Of a stretch of 64,000 bases of DNA, positions 23,422-36,845 are shown in pieces. The notes beneath the pieces were generated by a model, which was not told where the DNA came from, made no database searches, and saw only the letters and a list, made by a program, of their open reading frames with translations. Source of the stretch: Trichoplax adhaerens (Eukaryota > Placozoa > Uniplacotomia > Trichoplacea > Trichoplacidae); the NCBI RefSeq assembly GCF_000150275.1, contig NW_002060948.1, positions 507,066-571,065 of the forward strand, read 5' to 3'. The first letter of the stretch is position 1; each line of letters starts with the position of its first letter. A program made the position numbers and the translations under genes.

Positions 23422-26400
23422 TGTAATACATCAACATTAAAATCAATTATATACTCGTATAATTAATTCATTATATACGTATAATCAGCGTTACAAAATC
23501 AATCATTAGATTCTACTTTATCAATATCACAGGAGGCTGGAAGGAATCATCGAACAGTAGCCATATAGGCCGTATAGACTAGCATATCACACTTTTACCC
23601 CTTACCAATACTATCGCATTAACCTTGAACAACCTAGAGTTGAATATGTTATAATTAGTTCCTTTAGAATAGATTACTGATTTATGTCCATAGCCAAATT
23701 AAATCAATCAATCACTCTATTAAACTGTCCGTAATTGAATTTGATACCATTATATTCTAAATCCTCATCGTTCTAAGCACTTTAAGCTAAACTACTAATC
23801 ATACATGTATCTTTACCATACAATTGCTTCTAGGATGACTGGAACTTGAAGAACTATAATAAAGATAAAACCAATGAAAAAGCAGAAGATTGAAAGATTT
23901 TACTATCGTGATGGTATTCCGCATTACTGTACAAATTAGTGTAGAACATGATGACATATAGCATCAAGTGGCTCTTTCTAGTATTTATACCTTACACAAT
24001 TTTAAATGGCATAACTGAGCAGTTTTTGAAACTCTCAACTTTGCTCAACCGAAAGATCTCAGCATATATCTACCATCCAACATGTCAAGTAACTCATATT
24101 CAATTTCTATACCAATAATGATCCTGTCTACTGAGGACACGAGAATTTCCAATGCTGTCTAACGTGCTCAAAATCTATTCGATATTGCCTAATCCGCTTG
24201 CTGCTACAATAGATGACTACGTTACATTAATTAGCATTATAACTGCGACAAAACATCCAACTTAATGATATGAAGATATTCAGACTATTCACTAACCTAT
24301 GCAAGTCGAGATTGTTATCAAACTAACAATGGACATGATGACTTCTTAAATATTCTGTAATATCGATATGAAATTTCCTCTTGTAAGTACGGTAACTTGC
24401 TATTTCAACTATGATGCCTTTGCATTACTTAAAATACTATTAAAATGCAGTAAGAATGGCTGCTGCAGTGTGAAAGATAAATCACGTAGCAAGATTGATT
24501 CTAGCCACAGTACATTTTTCTATACTGCTCATGCAGTCACTATAATATAGAACCACATTTTGATATTTACAATACAAAAGATGTATACTTATTGTAAAAA
24601 TGTTTACCAAATATTTTGCATCTTGGTCATAGTAAGGCTAAATAAATCTTGTAATAAATTCGATTTTCCTAGGATATGTGCCATTTGGCTGATATTTAGC
24701 GGTGGAATGAAATATATTATCAATAATACTACAGCTATCTTCTCTAATTTCCAATATTAAATAACATGAAATCTATCATGATAAATGGAACGTACCGACT
24801 AATGAGACTAACTTGTTTCTGAATGATAGATACATCTGGTGATTAGATTGCGGTTAATTAATTATTTTATATGCATGATACGATGGCATCAAATTCCTAC
24901 AGTGCGATATGTTATACTGTTACTGAGTAACTTTTGCATAGCTACCGTAACATAGTTTCCTTAGGATTACTTATCTAGGAATGTACTGATGTTAATTTAT
25001 CTATATATTGATAACTAATGTTTATGTAGATTTACTATAAATTGACTGGTTTTTCAATTAAGTTCGGGTTTAGTTTTGTTTAAGAGAGTAGTTGCGTTAC
25101 TATTCCTCCTAACGATATGAGATCCTTAGTATTTAGAGTCATACTGTACCGTAGGTAGATGTCGGAGAGGACAAATCTGACCATAGGCTCGTAGTGGCAT
25201 AGTTTTCTGTAGTAGTTTAACTTTTCCTCGTTACAAATTTCGATTTGCAACTCATACCATATAGATTTAATTTTTTTCTTTCCACTAATATTACAGTGTA
25301 ATTTGAGTACGTATATCGTATAATTTTAATGATTCAATTCCTGGTTTCAATGACGACAGTATGATAAGACTGCAATCCTATTCGCATATTTACCATAATG
25401 TACGATTTTAGAGTTCAAAGAATTGCTCAGGATTTCTGACGCGTCCGCTTACAACTGTGGACATATATATTTGGGGATATAACTGTATTATTGTTTTGCT
25501 ATCACTATTATAATGTACTGTTAGGCTGTTATAGTGATACCATTCTTAAATATTTATTTTTAAGAATAAAAGGTACAAATGGAATAGCTTAACAGTATTT
25601 ATTTCAACTTTAAACTAACCAATCTCTACACTTGACCCTATTTATGTATTTTCATCAGTATGCGAGTCTATTTAGTGTGGAAAGAAAATAGAAGGTTTTT
25701 GAACAAAGATAGCTTTAAAATGAAATACGTATAGATAAATATAACATAAATATATTATTAGCTCCAGCTATAAGTTAAGTAATCCCTAAACTCCTACTTG
25801 CAATTTATTAATATCCAAGGATAATACAGAAAAAATAAAATAAAAATTTCTAAGTACCGTCGTAAAAATACACATAGTCATGGTAATTTTTTCGGATGTT
25901 CAACATAATCTAATACGGTAATGCTTTCTTTGATATGCGAATAATATTAGTAATATTAAAGCAATTTAATAGATATTGCATTTTGAATATTAATAATAGA
26001 CTATATATATATCAGGTCGCTACTATGTTCTTAAAATCACACATAGGTCACGTACTATAGAATTATCAGTTAACAGCTTTTAAAAAAAAACTTTCCATAC
26101 CCACAACTGCTACACTACTATTATGTTACCATTGCTGATAAATTACTGTATTAATTAAAAATATCGAGAATTTTAATACTATCTCATCTAGGTATATTTC
26201 TAATGCTAAAATTGGCTCGTAACGATATCTATTTTATTACAGACTAGTTCCTATTTACAGTTATACTATTTTATGCTTTATTTTTTAAAATAAAATTTAT
26301 CTATCCATCTGGCTTCTATCGAATTATGGAAATGCTACAGTAACCTATGTTAAAAGACATTCTAAAAACTAATTATATCATCTTCGCTAGGATATTAACC

Positions 26401-27724
26401 ATTGTCATCCTTAATTGCTAGTAAATTATACACAACTTGTTACGAATTATTTTTATAACATTTACGAGTATATTCTTATCTTGAAATAAAGAAATTTCTA
26501 TATCCATCCTACAGTAGACTATCCTACATGGAATGGAGCAGGTCAATCTTTCCATCGTCTAGAAATGGGAATCTATTCTAAATTTCGAATCGTTGCTATT
26601 CCTACCTACTACTACCACCACTTCCAGCATTTTTATAACATCAGATAAGAGTGCATTTTACCTTTCTCGCTCTCTTACTAATAGTAGGGAATATAATACA
26701 CCTATAAGTATGCTAATAGCAAGGAAAAGCGCTAAAAGAGTCAATTGAAAATACATTCTTCTACTATGTCACTTGTGCATATTGACTTTTCTCATTTTCC
26801 TATATCCGCATAGCAAGGATATGTCGAAAAGAGAATTGAAATTATAATCTTTCTACTGTATGCAACTTGTGTAACCTTCTAATACAATTAATTGATTATA
26901 GTGGACAATGGATTGCTATTCAAGCCAATATTGCCTATACAGGATAAAACAGTAACCGCTAACAAATTGATTGACGACATGTTTGTTATGTCTACTAGTC
27001 GTTTTTATTCATTAAACAAAGAAAATCGGGGCAATTTTCCTTCTGTTTTTTCCTATAACAACTACCATAATTGATGCTCATGCGTGCTATTTCCAATTTT
27101 TTGATTTAATGATCTGCAAGTGATCATCATAATTGATGAGCAATAATATCCTTGTCGCATTAGTGATGATCACTAGCTAGTTTACGAATATCGACCGCAT
27201 CTGTGGTGCTAAAGTTATCCCTTGAAGAATTTGCATCCATTTCATGACTTACTCTCTCTATTTACCCGTCTTTTAACGGATTGATTATTGATAAGAATTA
27301 GAATTGGAATAGAATTGCAAGATTTGAAAGCTATCGTGAAAAAACAGAAGTAAGAAAAATGAAGATAAATCTTGTCATTATCTAACTAACTTGATCAGGT
27401 CTATTATCCATCATAGATGGATGGATTTATTTTTTTTCTCCTCAATTATTGTTTATTCATGTCGTTGTAAAATGTTATTTTATTAAAGTCATTCTCCTTT
27501 TTCTACTGGTAAAATGGATGTCAACACTCGTTTGATTTTTTGCTTGTTTTTCACTCTTCTCCATAAGCTAGAAAATTCAATTACTATCTTGCACCGAATT
27601 ATTTGGATATTAATTACTCCATTCCTTCTTGCTAAGGTGAATGAAAGTCTACTTGATAGCAAGGGACTTGTTCAACGAGGATTCCATACTAATATTATTT
27701 TTCCTCTTTCGACTAATACTAGAT
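23422..27724. other. Intergenic, nothing recognised
   Basis: About 4.3 kb of AT-rich DNA before CFAP36. Open frames of 60-77 codons at 24,368, 24,560, 26,892 and 27,514 lack splice partners or recognisable motifs. GTAC-palindrome patches, frequent at both ends of the window, are almost absent here. Confidence 0.5.
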
Positions 27725-30700
27725 ATGGATGCGGAAGAAATTATTAAAAATGTATTTTCCTTTCTTCGTACACCTATTTGGATGGTACCAGTGCTCACCT
27801 TTCTAGAGCAAAATTGTATACGTAAGTGATTCTCTACGCCATTTATGATTGCCTTGTTTAAATTGCTTTCGAACGCTTTCTTACATCATTACTAACTCGA
27901 AACCGATGAAAAGAGAATAGAATTCTTGTCAGCTTTTTTCATGACTGTATTGATGGTTTTCCAACTCAGTCAAGAAGTGTTAAAATGACTTTTAAAATTG
28001 AATGTAAGAATGGGAAATTTCTCCCTCTACTTTGATTGGAAAACATTCTTGGATGAATGGCGTTGTAATGTCCTATTTTACATTCACAAGATAGTTGTTC
28101 GCCATTTCGTCTTCTTTCTTAAAATAACTATTTACTAACGCTTATACTGATTTTGCAATCATTTCCTAAAGGTAATGGAGACCTTTAGAATCATTATTGC
28201 CAACTATTTTATCCATATTTAACACTATTTAGATGGTACCTTTCAACTTCTTCCAGGCTTATTATGCATGACTTTTATCTTCATTTATAAATTCTAACTA
28301 CAGTACAGGCGATAGACTTCTCTTGTCTTGCATCCCATCATCCTTTCTCACTATTTTATGCTCATTGGAAAATGATAGACGTTTTCTCTTCTTTTCGATA
28401 TTTTTAGTTATCTTCGTTCTGTTTTAGTAGAGACGATGACTATTTTTATCTAGTTATAGTGCCATAAGCTTTCATTATCCATTTTCTACGCTGTTTTATC
28501 AAAGATCGCTGGAGGCTTGTTGTACTGTCGTATCCTCCATCACTATCGTTTTATGTGATACGATAACTATTTCTACTTCTTATAATTCTACATTATTTCA
28601 CAAAAATAGGATAGACACTCTTCGTTTTTATTACGATAGGCAGTTTTCGTCTTGTAATAGGCTATTGATTTTTAGCCTTTATCTTGATTTTAAATCGTCT
28701 GTCGATGACGATGGACTCTTTTCGTCTTAGTCGTATTTATTACGATTTTGCATGCCTTACAGAAAGGTAATAAACACCTTTCGTCTTGTAGAATATCTCC
28801 ATGTGTCGTTTAATATCATGTTACATGGGAAGACGATGAATATTTTTCATTTAGTAGAATAGCTCCATGTATCGTTTATTATTATCATGTTGCATCGGAA
28901 AACGATGAATATCTTTCGTCTTATAGCAGGATATTTCTTGACAGCTTTTCACAATCCACTTGCATCATCTAACGAAAGGTGATCAAGATAGTTGATTTTG
29001 TTGGATATTTCTACCCTTTATTTTATATCGTTTAAACACAAATAAGATTGTTCTATAGGATATTTCTACCCTTCATTTTATATCGTTTGACGATCCTACA
29101 AGATTGTCTTACCGAATATTTCTACCCTTTATTTGTATCATTTGACGATTTCATAAGACTGTCTTATTGAATATTTTTACCCGTCACTTGTATCATTCTA
29201 CAATTCCATAAGGCTATCTTACTGAATATTTCTACTCGTCATTTGTATCATTTGGCGATACCACAAGACTGTCTTATTGAATATTTCTACTCATCATTTG
29301 TATCACTCTTATTCAATATTTCTACCCCAATTTGTATCTTTGGATGACTCCATACAACTGTCTCACTGAATATTGCGGCCTTTCACTTTCATCATTTAAC
29401 GATTGCAGAAGGCTGGTATGGTTGTCTTGTGGAATATTTCCACCCTTGATTTTATATCGATTGACAATCGGATAAGACCATTTGTTTTTTCTTGCAGATT
29501 TCTACACTTCATTAGTATTTCTTGACGATTCCATCAGACTGGTTGTCTTGTGAAATAGGTCTACCATTCATTTGTATCATTTGACAATTCCAAAACTGGA
29601 ATACTTTTATCCCTTTCTTGTACCATAGGACGATTCCACAAGACTGTCTGTTTGTGAATACTTCTGCCCTTCATTTGTATCGTTGGACAATTCCATAGGA
29701 CTGGCCATCTTGTGGAATAGTTCTACCTTTCATTTGTATCATTTAACGATTCTATAATTTTTTTATCTCACTTGACGATCAATAAAATTGTTTATCTTGT
29801 TGGACATTTCTACCCTTCATTTTCTATCCTTTAACGCGAAACACGCTTGGTCTTGATGGCAGGATATTTGCGTCCTTCATCATTCCTTAGCATTGCCTGA
29901 CAATAAGCCCCTATAGACATTCTTTGCCTATCGTCTAGCGATAAACCCCTTTCCTTATACTATCAGATATAGACGGATTTCTATCCTTGCATTTTCCATT
30001 CCTTACCGAAAAGCGACAGACTACTTTGGCCTCGCTTAGCACTACCCTTCCTTTGCCTTGATGGAAGGTTATTCATGCCTTGTAACCTTTTTCATAATTT
30101 TCAGTATTTTTCACACATGGATCCCTTTTGTCGTGTTGTAGGATACAATATCACTTGAACGATCATTTTTCTTTACTATTTTGTAAGACAAGAACACATT
30201 ACATCTGTAGTCATTTTATACGATCATAATAAATAATTATCGATTACTTGAAAAAGATGGCTTGCAATACTAGTCTGAAAGAGTTATTACCCATCTATTT
30301 CCTGCGAAAGGAAAATGAAGACAATAATAATAGCCATCTTGAATTTCAGGTATTGTTATTATATCCCATTCGTTCTCATCATTGAAGGTAGAAAATCTCC
30401 TTGAACAATTCAACATGTTATGCTTAGAGTAACATCTAGGATATTATTCTATCGCATAGAAGTTAATAGACAATTCCATTGATTTCCATGCCATACCCTA
30501 ATTACTTCCCCCGTCCTCTGCAATCCACACTTTCCATAAATAAAGTAGCAGAATAGACTAAGTATCGAGTAAAAGAAAGCGAATCTCTCCCTTCCTCTAT
30601 AGAGATGAAAGCTTTGCCATTTCTTTACATCTATTTCTCATACCAGATATGGAATTCAATAAGTTGATGATATTCATGACGATATGAGAAACTCTTTTCA

Positions 30701-33700
30701 AAGACTATTTATCAAGCTAATTATATAATTATTGAATCGAATGATTTGAAGGTGATTTTGATGGCGATATCGAGAAATTGTTTTTCACCTATTCCTCATC
30801 CTAAATATTCAATCACATGAATTGAAAATAATTTCTATGAGGAAATGGAGAAATTCTTTTCGTATAAATAAATTTTTATGACGAAATGGAGAATTCTTTT
30901 GAGATCATTTTGCAAGCTAAATACGAATAGTAATAAATCAAATGAAATTGAAAATGATTTTCACGACCATACCGCAAAATTTGTTTTACAAACTTCCCAT
31001 ATTCAACACAGAATCCAATGAATTGAAAATGATTTTCATGAAGAAATGGAGAAATTCTTTCCACATACCTTTCAATCTAAATATTAAATCAAATGAATTG
31101 AAATGACTTTCATGAAGAAATGGAGAAATTCATTCCTATTGCTAAATATCCAATTCAATGAATTAAATACGACTTTCATGGCGATATCGAGAAAATATTA
31201 TATTTAGATACCTAACCCATTTCTCATGCTAAGTATATCGAATTCAGTTCATTGAAAACAACTTTTATGGTGGTATTGAGAAATTGCTATCAGATAGCAG
31301 ACCTACTGCATTTCTATTGCTAAATATCCGATTCATTTTATGGCGATATTGAGAAATTGCTATCAGATAGTTGACTTATTTCTATTGCTAAATATGCAAT
31401 CCATAAATTGAAGACGACTTTTATGGCGATATCGAGAAATTGCTTTCAAATAATTGACCTATTCCTATAGTTAATATATCCAATTCAGTGAAATGAAAGG
31501 CGACTCTCATGGCAACGACGAGAATTTATTTTCAGATAGTTAAACTATTTCTATATGCTAAATATCCAATCCAATGAATTGAAGATAACTTGACGATGTC
31601 GAGAAATTCTTTTTCACTTTTATCTCGTGCTTAATATTGATCTATCGAAAATGACTTTCATGATAATATAGTAGAAATTGCACAACTACAACTCCGACAC
31701 TAAAACGTTTTATTGATACATTCTAGTCTTTAATCCCACGGATGAAAACCAAGAACAATCCCATCTCGAATTACACAGTCGATACAAACATTTGGTAAGT
31801 TTCTTCTCTATTGACTTACGCCATAAATACACGCAAGAATTTACTTTCAATTACTTTCATTTACATTACGACAGTTGGACAAGTTTTGAATGTAATCCCT
31901 TGATCATATCAGGCTTAATCACATAGTTATCAATATCTTGAAGAGAATATCTAATAGGATTCCTCAATCCAACAGTTGATAAAGTCTTCTATGCAATCTG
32001 TCATATTAAGATTATTCCTGAATCGAATAGTTAAAAAATCTTGATGGTAAATATCCTGGTCAAATCACGATGATTGCTTAATGTAGCAATAGCCAAAATC
32101 TTGAAGGCAAAGTCTAATGGGATTTCTCAATCCAACAGTTAATAAAGCCTTGAATGCAATTTGTCTAGTTAAGATAATTCCTTAATCGAATAGTTGCAAT
32201 ATCCTACTCAAATCAAGATAGTGCCTTCAGCCAACAGTTGCTAAAATCTTGACGGCGATAACTAATACGACAAATCAAATGATTCCACAATCGAATAGTT
32301 GATAACATCCAGAATGCAATTTGTCAAATGAAGATATTTCCTTCATCTAATAGTTAAAAAATTCATGACAATATCCCAGTCAAATGAAGATGATTTCTCA
32401 ATCAAATAGTTGAAAGAGTCTTAAATACAATGTACCAGTCAAATCAAGATGATTCCTTAATCCGGTAAATTGAAAAAGCCTTTAAGGCAATATCCGAAGT
32501 GTCAAATCAAAAGAATTTCTTAATTCAACAGTTGCAAAACTCTTAAATGCAATATCTAATGTGTCGAATGGAGATGATTCGCTCAAAGTCCGTTTTGGAC
32601 GGGAGGGATTTGTAGTTTTTATTTGCCTTATTAATACGGTAGACCAATAGATGGACAGTAATAAATTATTCGATACAAGCTTATCCCTTATTAATTTGTA
32701 CTCTTTCCATTCCATAGAGGAAAAAAATTTTTTAAATAAATATGAATGGATATCTCTGCTATCTTCATAAAGCATATTAATCCGGTCTATTCCAAGCCTT
32801 CCCATCTTATAACAATCATAATATTGGCTACGGAATAAATAAATTCAAAACCATCACCATTTTGTCTATTCCAAGATTCTCTACCTTACCATCATAATAT
32901 CGATCGTATAAAATCTTCTAAAAGCATATCGATCCTGTTTACTCCAAGGCTTTCCATCTTACCACAATCATGATATCGGCTGTAGGATAATGAATACCTT
33001 TCAAAATCACCTCTATCGTGTCTATTCCAAGATTTTCTGTCTTACCATCATGATATTGATAGCAGAATACCTCTTAAAAGCATGTCGATCTTGTCTATTC
33101 CAGGACTTTTCATCTGACTACAATCATAATATTGACTGTAGGATAAATGGGATCTTCTAAAAGCAATCCTGTCTAGTCTACAGTACAGTATAACTCGATT
33201 TTTTGCCTTCATGATATGAACTGTAGAATTGATGAAACTCTTATAAAAAGTATCTTGATCTTGTCTAGGTATCTTATATCATATCATTATTTTTTGAAAA
33301 GGTCGACGCACTACTAAAGAGCTTTTTGGAAGATATCCATGTACAAGAAGAGCAATTTGTACAAGCGTGCAGCTCACCATTGGCACAAGCTAATATACCA
33401 AAGGTAATTGAGAAAGTTTAACCTAGGGAAATTCAATTAGACTTCTTCCTAGTCATACCGCTAATATTGTCATATATACGAACCGCTAATAAAGAAATAG
33501 ATAACCTGCCATGACTTGTTAGCAAGTTCTACTCTTTCATAGTAGCACATTATCTACCCTATTTACTTTCATTCCTAAGCAATTTCTTTATCCTTTGCTT
33601 TGAAAAATGCATCATGTACTTTTCTTTTTTCAACTACCGTTTTCTTTCCTAAAACGACGATAGCATCGTAGATCGCTAGTCGATCTTTCTTTAGCCATTC

Positions 33701-36700
33701 TATAGCAGTCTTTCTTAACACTTGAAAGCAGTTGTCAAGTTTACGCGATAGATCGACAATGAAATAGAAATGAGTAATTATAGTTGAGAAATTATTATTA
33801 TATTATGCGTATATTAACCAGTCTTCAATTGTGAGAATTGCAATTGTATGCAAGCACAACAAGGCTATCAACATTCATCAAGCAGCTAGTCTTGTATTCC
33901 TATTGAATTTCAAAGAGTAATATTGACTTGGAATTGAGTTGTTCTTTTCATCATCCTGCGTGTAATTAATAATTCAAAGTTAATTAACGCAGGTGTAATC
34001 TAATTTTTCCTAGAGCAACGATGAAAATTAGCACTAAATACCGATTTGATCATCTTATTTTAATCATCTTAGAGCTAAAAAATTAAAGATTATACTAATA
34101 TGGTTACAATATAAAGCTTATTAACAGGAAAGTCGACAAAAAATTCAGGATAAATGCTATTAATTGCCCTATAAATTTAAAAAAATAGAGATTACATTAA
34201 TGTAGTTACGATATAAAGTTTGATAAAAGAAAAAGAAGGCAAAAATATTTAGGATAAATGTTATTAATCATCATATAATTAACAACTGGAGATAAATTGA
34301 TTTAGTTGCAATTCAAATTTTACCAACAGGAATCAGTTAAAGCTAGAAATTTATATTAATAGTTACAGTTCAAGTTGCCAACAGAAAAGATGATGAAAAA
34401 TTCTAGATTAATGTTACTAATTATGATATAATTAAAAAATTAAGAGTTTAGGTACTAGTATTAATATAGCTATAATTCAAATTTAACCATCAGCAAAGGA
34501 GGGTGATGATGACAAATTCAAGATAAATATTTAAGGCTAGAGATTGTGTTATTATGTATATAGTTACAAATCGAATTTTACCAACGAGAAGGATAATAAA
34601 AAATGAACAGTCATTTAAGCCTAGAGACTATACTAAATTACTATCCTAGAATTGAAAACTACAGATTGTATTAATGGAGTAGCAATTCAAATTTTACAAG
34701 CAATAAAATAATGAAAAATTAACGATAAATTTTAATCATTGTAGACTTTAAAAACTAGAAATTATACAATATTAATAAGTCGCAGTTTCAAGTTTATAAT
34801 TAGAAAGATGAAAAATATTAATCATCGTATAATTATAGCTACAATTCAATTCTCGAAGAGAAATAAAACAAGTAAATGACAATGAATAATCTTAACGTGA
34901 TGGAAATTAAACATTAATATTAGCTTCAATTCAATTTTCACCAACAGGAGATGCTTCGACAAATCTGGGCTGCTGATAATTACGAAATATTTAAGCAAAT
35001 AATGGTACAAAAAAATATTGAATTACAAGTTCAAGCACTGCGATTAATGCAACAACGTTTCGGACTTGGTCCACCTATAGCTTCTGACAATTTACCTGCA
35101 TCAACTACCGAAGCTGCTTCTAGTCCATATGATCCTGAAGAAGATGTTAATGAGGAAGAAGTATTACTACGCCAAGTAATTCGTTTATCATTAGATGAAT
35201 TTAGAAGATCGGAATCGGAAGACTACTCTACCGAATTAGACGATGCCATTAAATCATCTAGGAAAGAAAGTGAAAGACTGCTTGAAGAAGCACGCCGAGA
35301 ACAAGAAGAGTTAGAGAAAGCTTTATTACTGTCAATGAAAAATTTTGTTAATGAAGATTCATCAGACTCGAATGCTTCCAAAAAATTGCCTGGATTGAAT
35401 ACTTCGCCGGCTAAAGTTAAACCAAGCAGTAAAGCTATTCCTCAAATTGTTAATACGGCTTCAGATTTGAGCCCAATCGACACTAAATCTCTTCCAAAAC
35501 TGCAAGTAGGAAAAGTAAGTTATTGATGTCAATTGCGTCTAATACACGCATCGTATTGCTTAATTTAACAGAATAACTATATGTAAGTAGATTACTGTAA
35601 ACGAAATGTCCATAGCTAATGCCGTACAGCATAATAATTATCATGAATTTTTAAATGATGTCATGGAATATAATGAACTAATACCGCGTCAGAATTTACA
35701 TAACCATTGGGGAGAAAATTCTCCTTTACACTCTAAATATGACCGAATAGACGATCTAGGGGTTAGGATACAACGGTTTAAATATTACATTTCGCATAAT
35801 CTGCAAATGATAATATTTCTATAATAATCTAATGATATCTGGTAAAATATTGGTATTTAAAAGGTAGTTTAGATATAAGAAGTTATCCATTTTAAAGATC
35901 ATACAACCCTTTAAGTAAGATTTTAAGTAATTAAATTAGCATAAAAGCGATGATGCTATCGATAGTTATATCCGCTAAAGTCGCCAAATGGTGGCATAAT
36001 AGAATGTAACATCAAAATGATATTATATCATGCTAATTAATATTTAGCTACTAAATACCAATACTTGAATTACATCTAATCGCTACGTAATATTTCTATG
36101 ATAGTTTTATTACATGGAAAGTATCATTCTAGAAAGCTATACAGTAACTAACAAGTATCTCTCTTACTCTTGATTAAGATTTGAACCATTTAAGAGAATA
36201 AAAGACATTGCTTAACTTCATCCCCTGTATAAGATATGTACGATAGTTCAACAAAATTATATTGTTCTAATATCTTAGCCACTAAATTCCAATAATTTCT
36301 AATCGTTATGCAATGTTTTCGTAACAGTTGTATTACGTAAAGCTACGCGGTCAACAAATATTTATTTTATTGTTAATTAAGTTGTTAGAATCAATCAAGA
36401 GAATAAATTATCCTTCTTTTTTTCCTGTTTTCAAAAGGCAACTGAACCAGATCGAAATACGGATGCCGGTGCACAATGGTTAGCTAATGCTAAAGCTGAA
36501 GCCCAATCTATGGATAAAAATAAGGACACCATCGCCGGTAGCGATGATGGTGATGACATTGGTAAGCGTCGTGATTATTTCGCTCTTCAAAGAGATCGAT
36601 TAGTCGCTAAAAAGAAAGCTGAAAGAGAGAAAAAATTAGATGAATTTACTAAAGACAGTAATGGAGGACAAGCGACACGACCTAAATCAGCGCGGGTTGC

Positions 36701-36845
36701 ACGCCAAGCTATTTCTACTGGGAAAGTTACACAAAATCAAGCAGCTAGCAATTCGAGTGTCAACAAGGATAATAACTTAGCTATGCGCGTTGCTCTAGCA
36801 CAACGTTTGAAGAAAGAAGTCATTGATAAATCTTCTACCCAATAG
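27725..36845 (+). CDS. CFAP36: Cilia- and flagella-associated protein 36 (BART-domain)
   Basis: CFAP36 (CCDC104/BARTL1) carries an ARL3-binding BART domain and works in cilia with small GTPase partners. Exons 27725-27821, 31727-31794, 33302-33403, 34948-35514, 35591-35761 and 36438-36845 give 470 residues, longer than the roughly 340 of vertebrates. The BART domain runs from the start: FLRTPIWMVPVLTFLEQNC, DENQEQSHLELHSRYKHL, VDALLKSFLEDIHVQEEQF, SSPLAQANIPK and AADNYEIFKQIMVQKNIELQ. After it come an acidic helical segment, a lineage-specific insert (exon 5, NNYHEFLNDVMEYNE) and a basic C-terminal helix (KRRDYFALQRDRLVAKKKAE) ending near VALAQRLKKEVIDK, the family signature. Introns 1-3 (3,905, 1,507 and 1,544 bases) are far larger than those of its neighbours and filled with decayed tandem arrays. 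Exon 5 is supported by phase and composition only. Confidence 0.93.
28960..29860. repeat. CFAP36 intron 1 array B, about 55-base unit
   Basis: At least 13 diverged copies. TATTTCTACCC recurs at about 29,006, 29,061, 29,117, 29,172, 29,227 and 29,282, each followed by TTCATTTGTATCATTTGACG and ATTCCACAAGACTGTCTTA-like sequence. Upstream, 28,370-28,930 holds a related-looking but messier array built on CTTTCGTCTTGTAG and CATGTTACATGGGAAGACGATG. Confidence 0.85.
30720..31640. repeat. CFAP36 intron 1 array C, about 65-95-base unit
   Basis: About 11 diverged copies built on AATTGAAAATGACTTTCATG, GCGATATCGAGAAATTG, CTTTCAGATAG and TTTCTATTGCTAAATATCC. GAGAAATT recurs near 30,773, 30,848, 31,046, 31,121, 31,272, 31,342, 31,430 and 31,592. 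Early copies carry GAAGAAATGGAGAAATTC and later ones GCGATATCGAGAAATTG. Confidence 0.85.
31920..32570. repeat. CFAP36 intron 2 array D, about 55-60-base unit
   Basis: About 11 diverged copies of ATTCCTTAATCGAATAGTTG, AAAAATCTTGAATGCAAT and TTGTCAAATCAAGATG. The (C/A)AATAGTTGA word recurs near 31,976, 32,029, 32,149, 32,190, 32,243, 32,295, 32,350, 32,408, 32,466 and 32,527. Confidence 0.85.
32770..33260. repeat. CFAP36 intron 2 array E, about 75-80-base unit
   Basis: About six copies of GTCTATTCCAAGACTTTCC, ATCTTACCACAATCATAATAT and TGGCTGTAGGATAAATG. Copies start near 32,788, 32,862, 32,933, 33,017, 33,090 and 33,170 and abut array D with no similarity to it. Confidence 0.85.
34080..34947 (+). 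repeat. CFAP36 intron 3 array F, repeats of the 3' splice-site region
   Basis: About nine diverged copies, roughly 90-100 bases apart, of a unit with GAAAAATTCAGGATAAATG, TTATTAATCATCATATAATT, AAAACTAGAGATTATACTAA and GTTACAATTCAAATTTTACC ending in AACAGGA. The genuine acceptor of exon 4 (TTTTCACCAACAG|GAG at 34,947) is the last copy of this series. Earlier intact or near-intact AACAG ends lie near 34,130, 34,330 and 34,375; the others are mutated (AACGAG, ATCAG, AAAAG). Confidence 0.85.
36040..36415. repeat. Two-copy repeat in CFAP36 intron 5
   Basis: Sequence near 36,045 (TTAGCTACTAAATACCAATA, TCTAATCGCTACGTAATATT, GTTTTATTACAT) recurs near 36,277 (TTAGCCACTAAATTCCAATA, TCTAATCGTTATGCAATGTT, GTTGTATTACGT). 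Both copies end with an AAGAGAATAAA word. Spacing is about 235 bases. Confidence 0.7.

Noticed and set aside
27822-34947. CRISPR-like array in the regularly spaced repeats
   Set aside because: The whole unit is repeated and diverged with no conserved-repeat/variable-spacer pattern, and the DNA is an animal-type intron.
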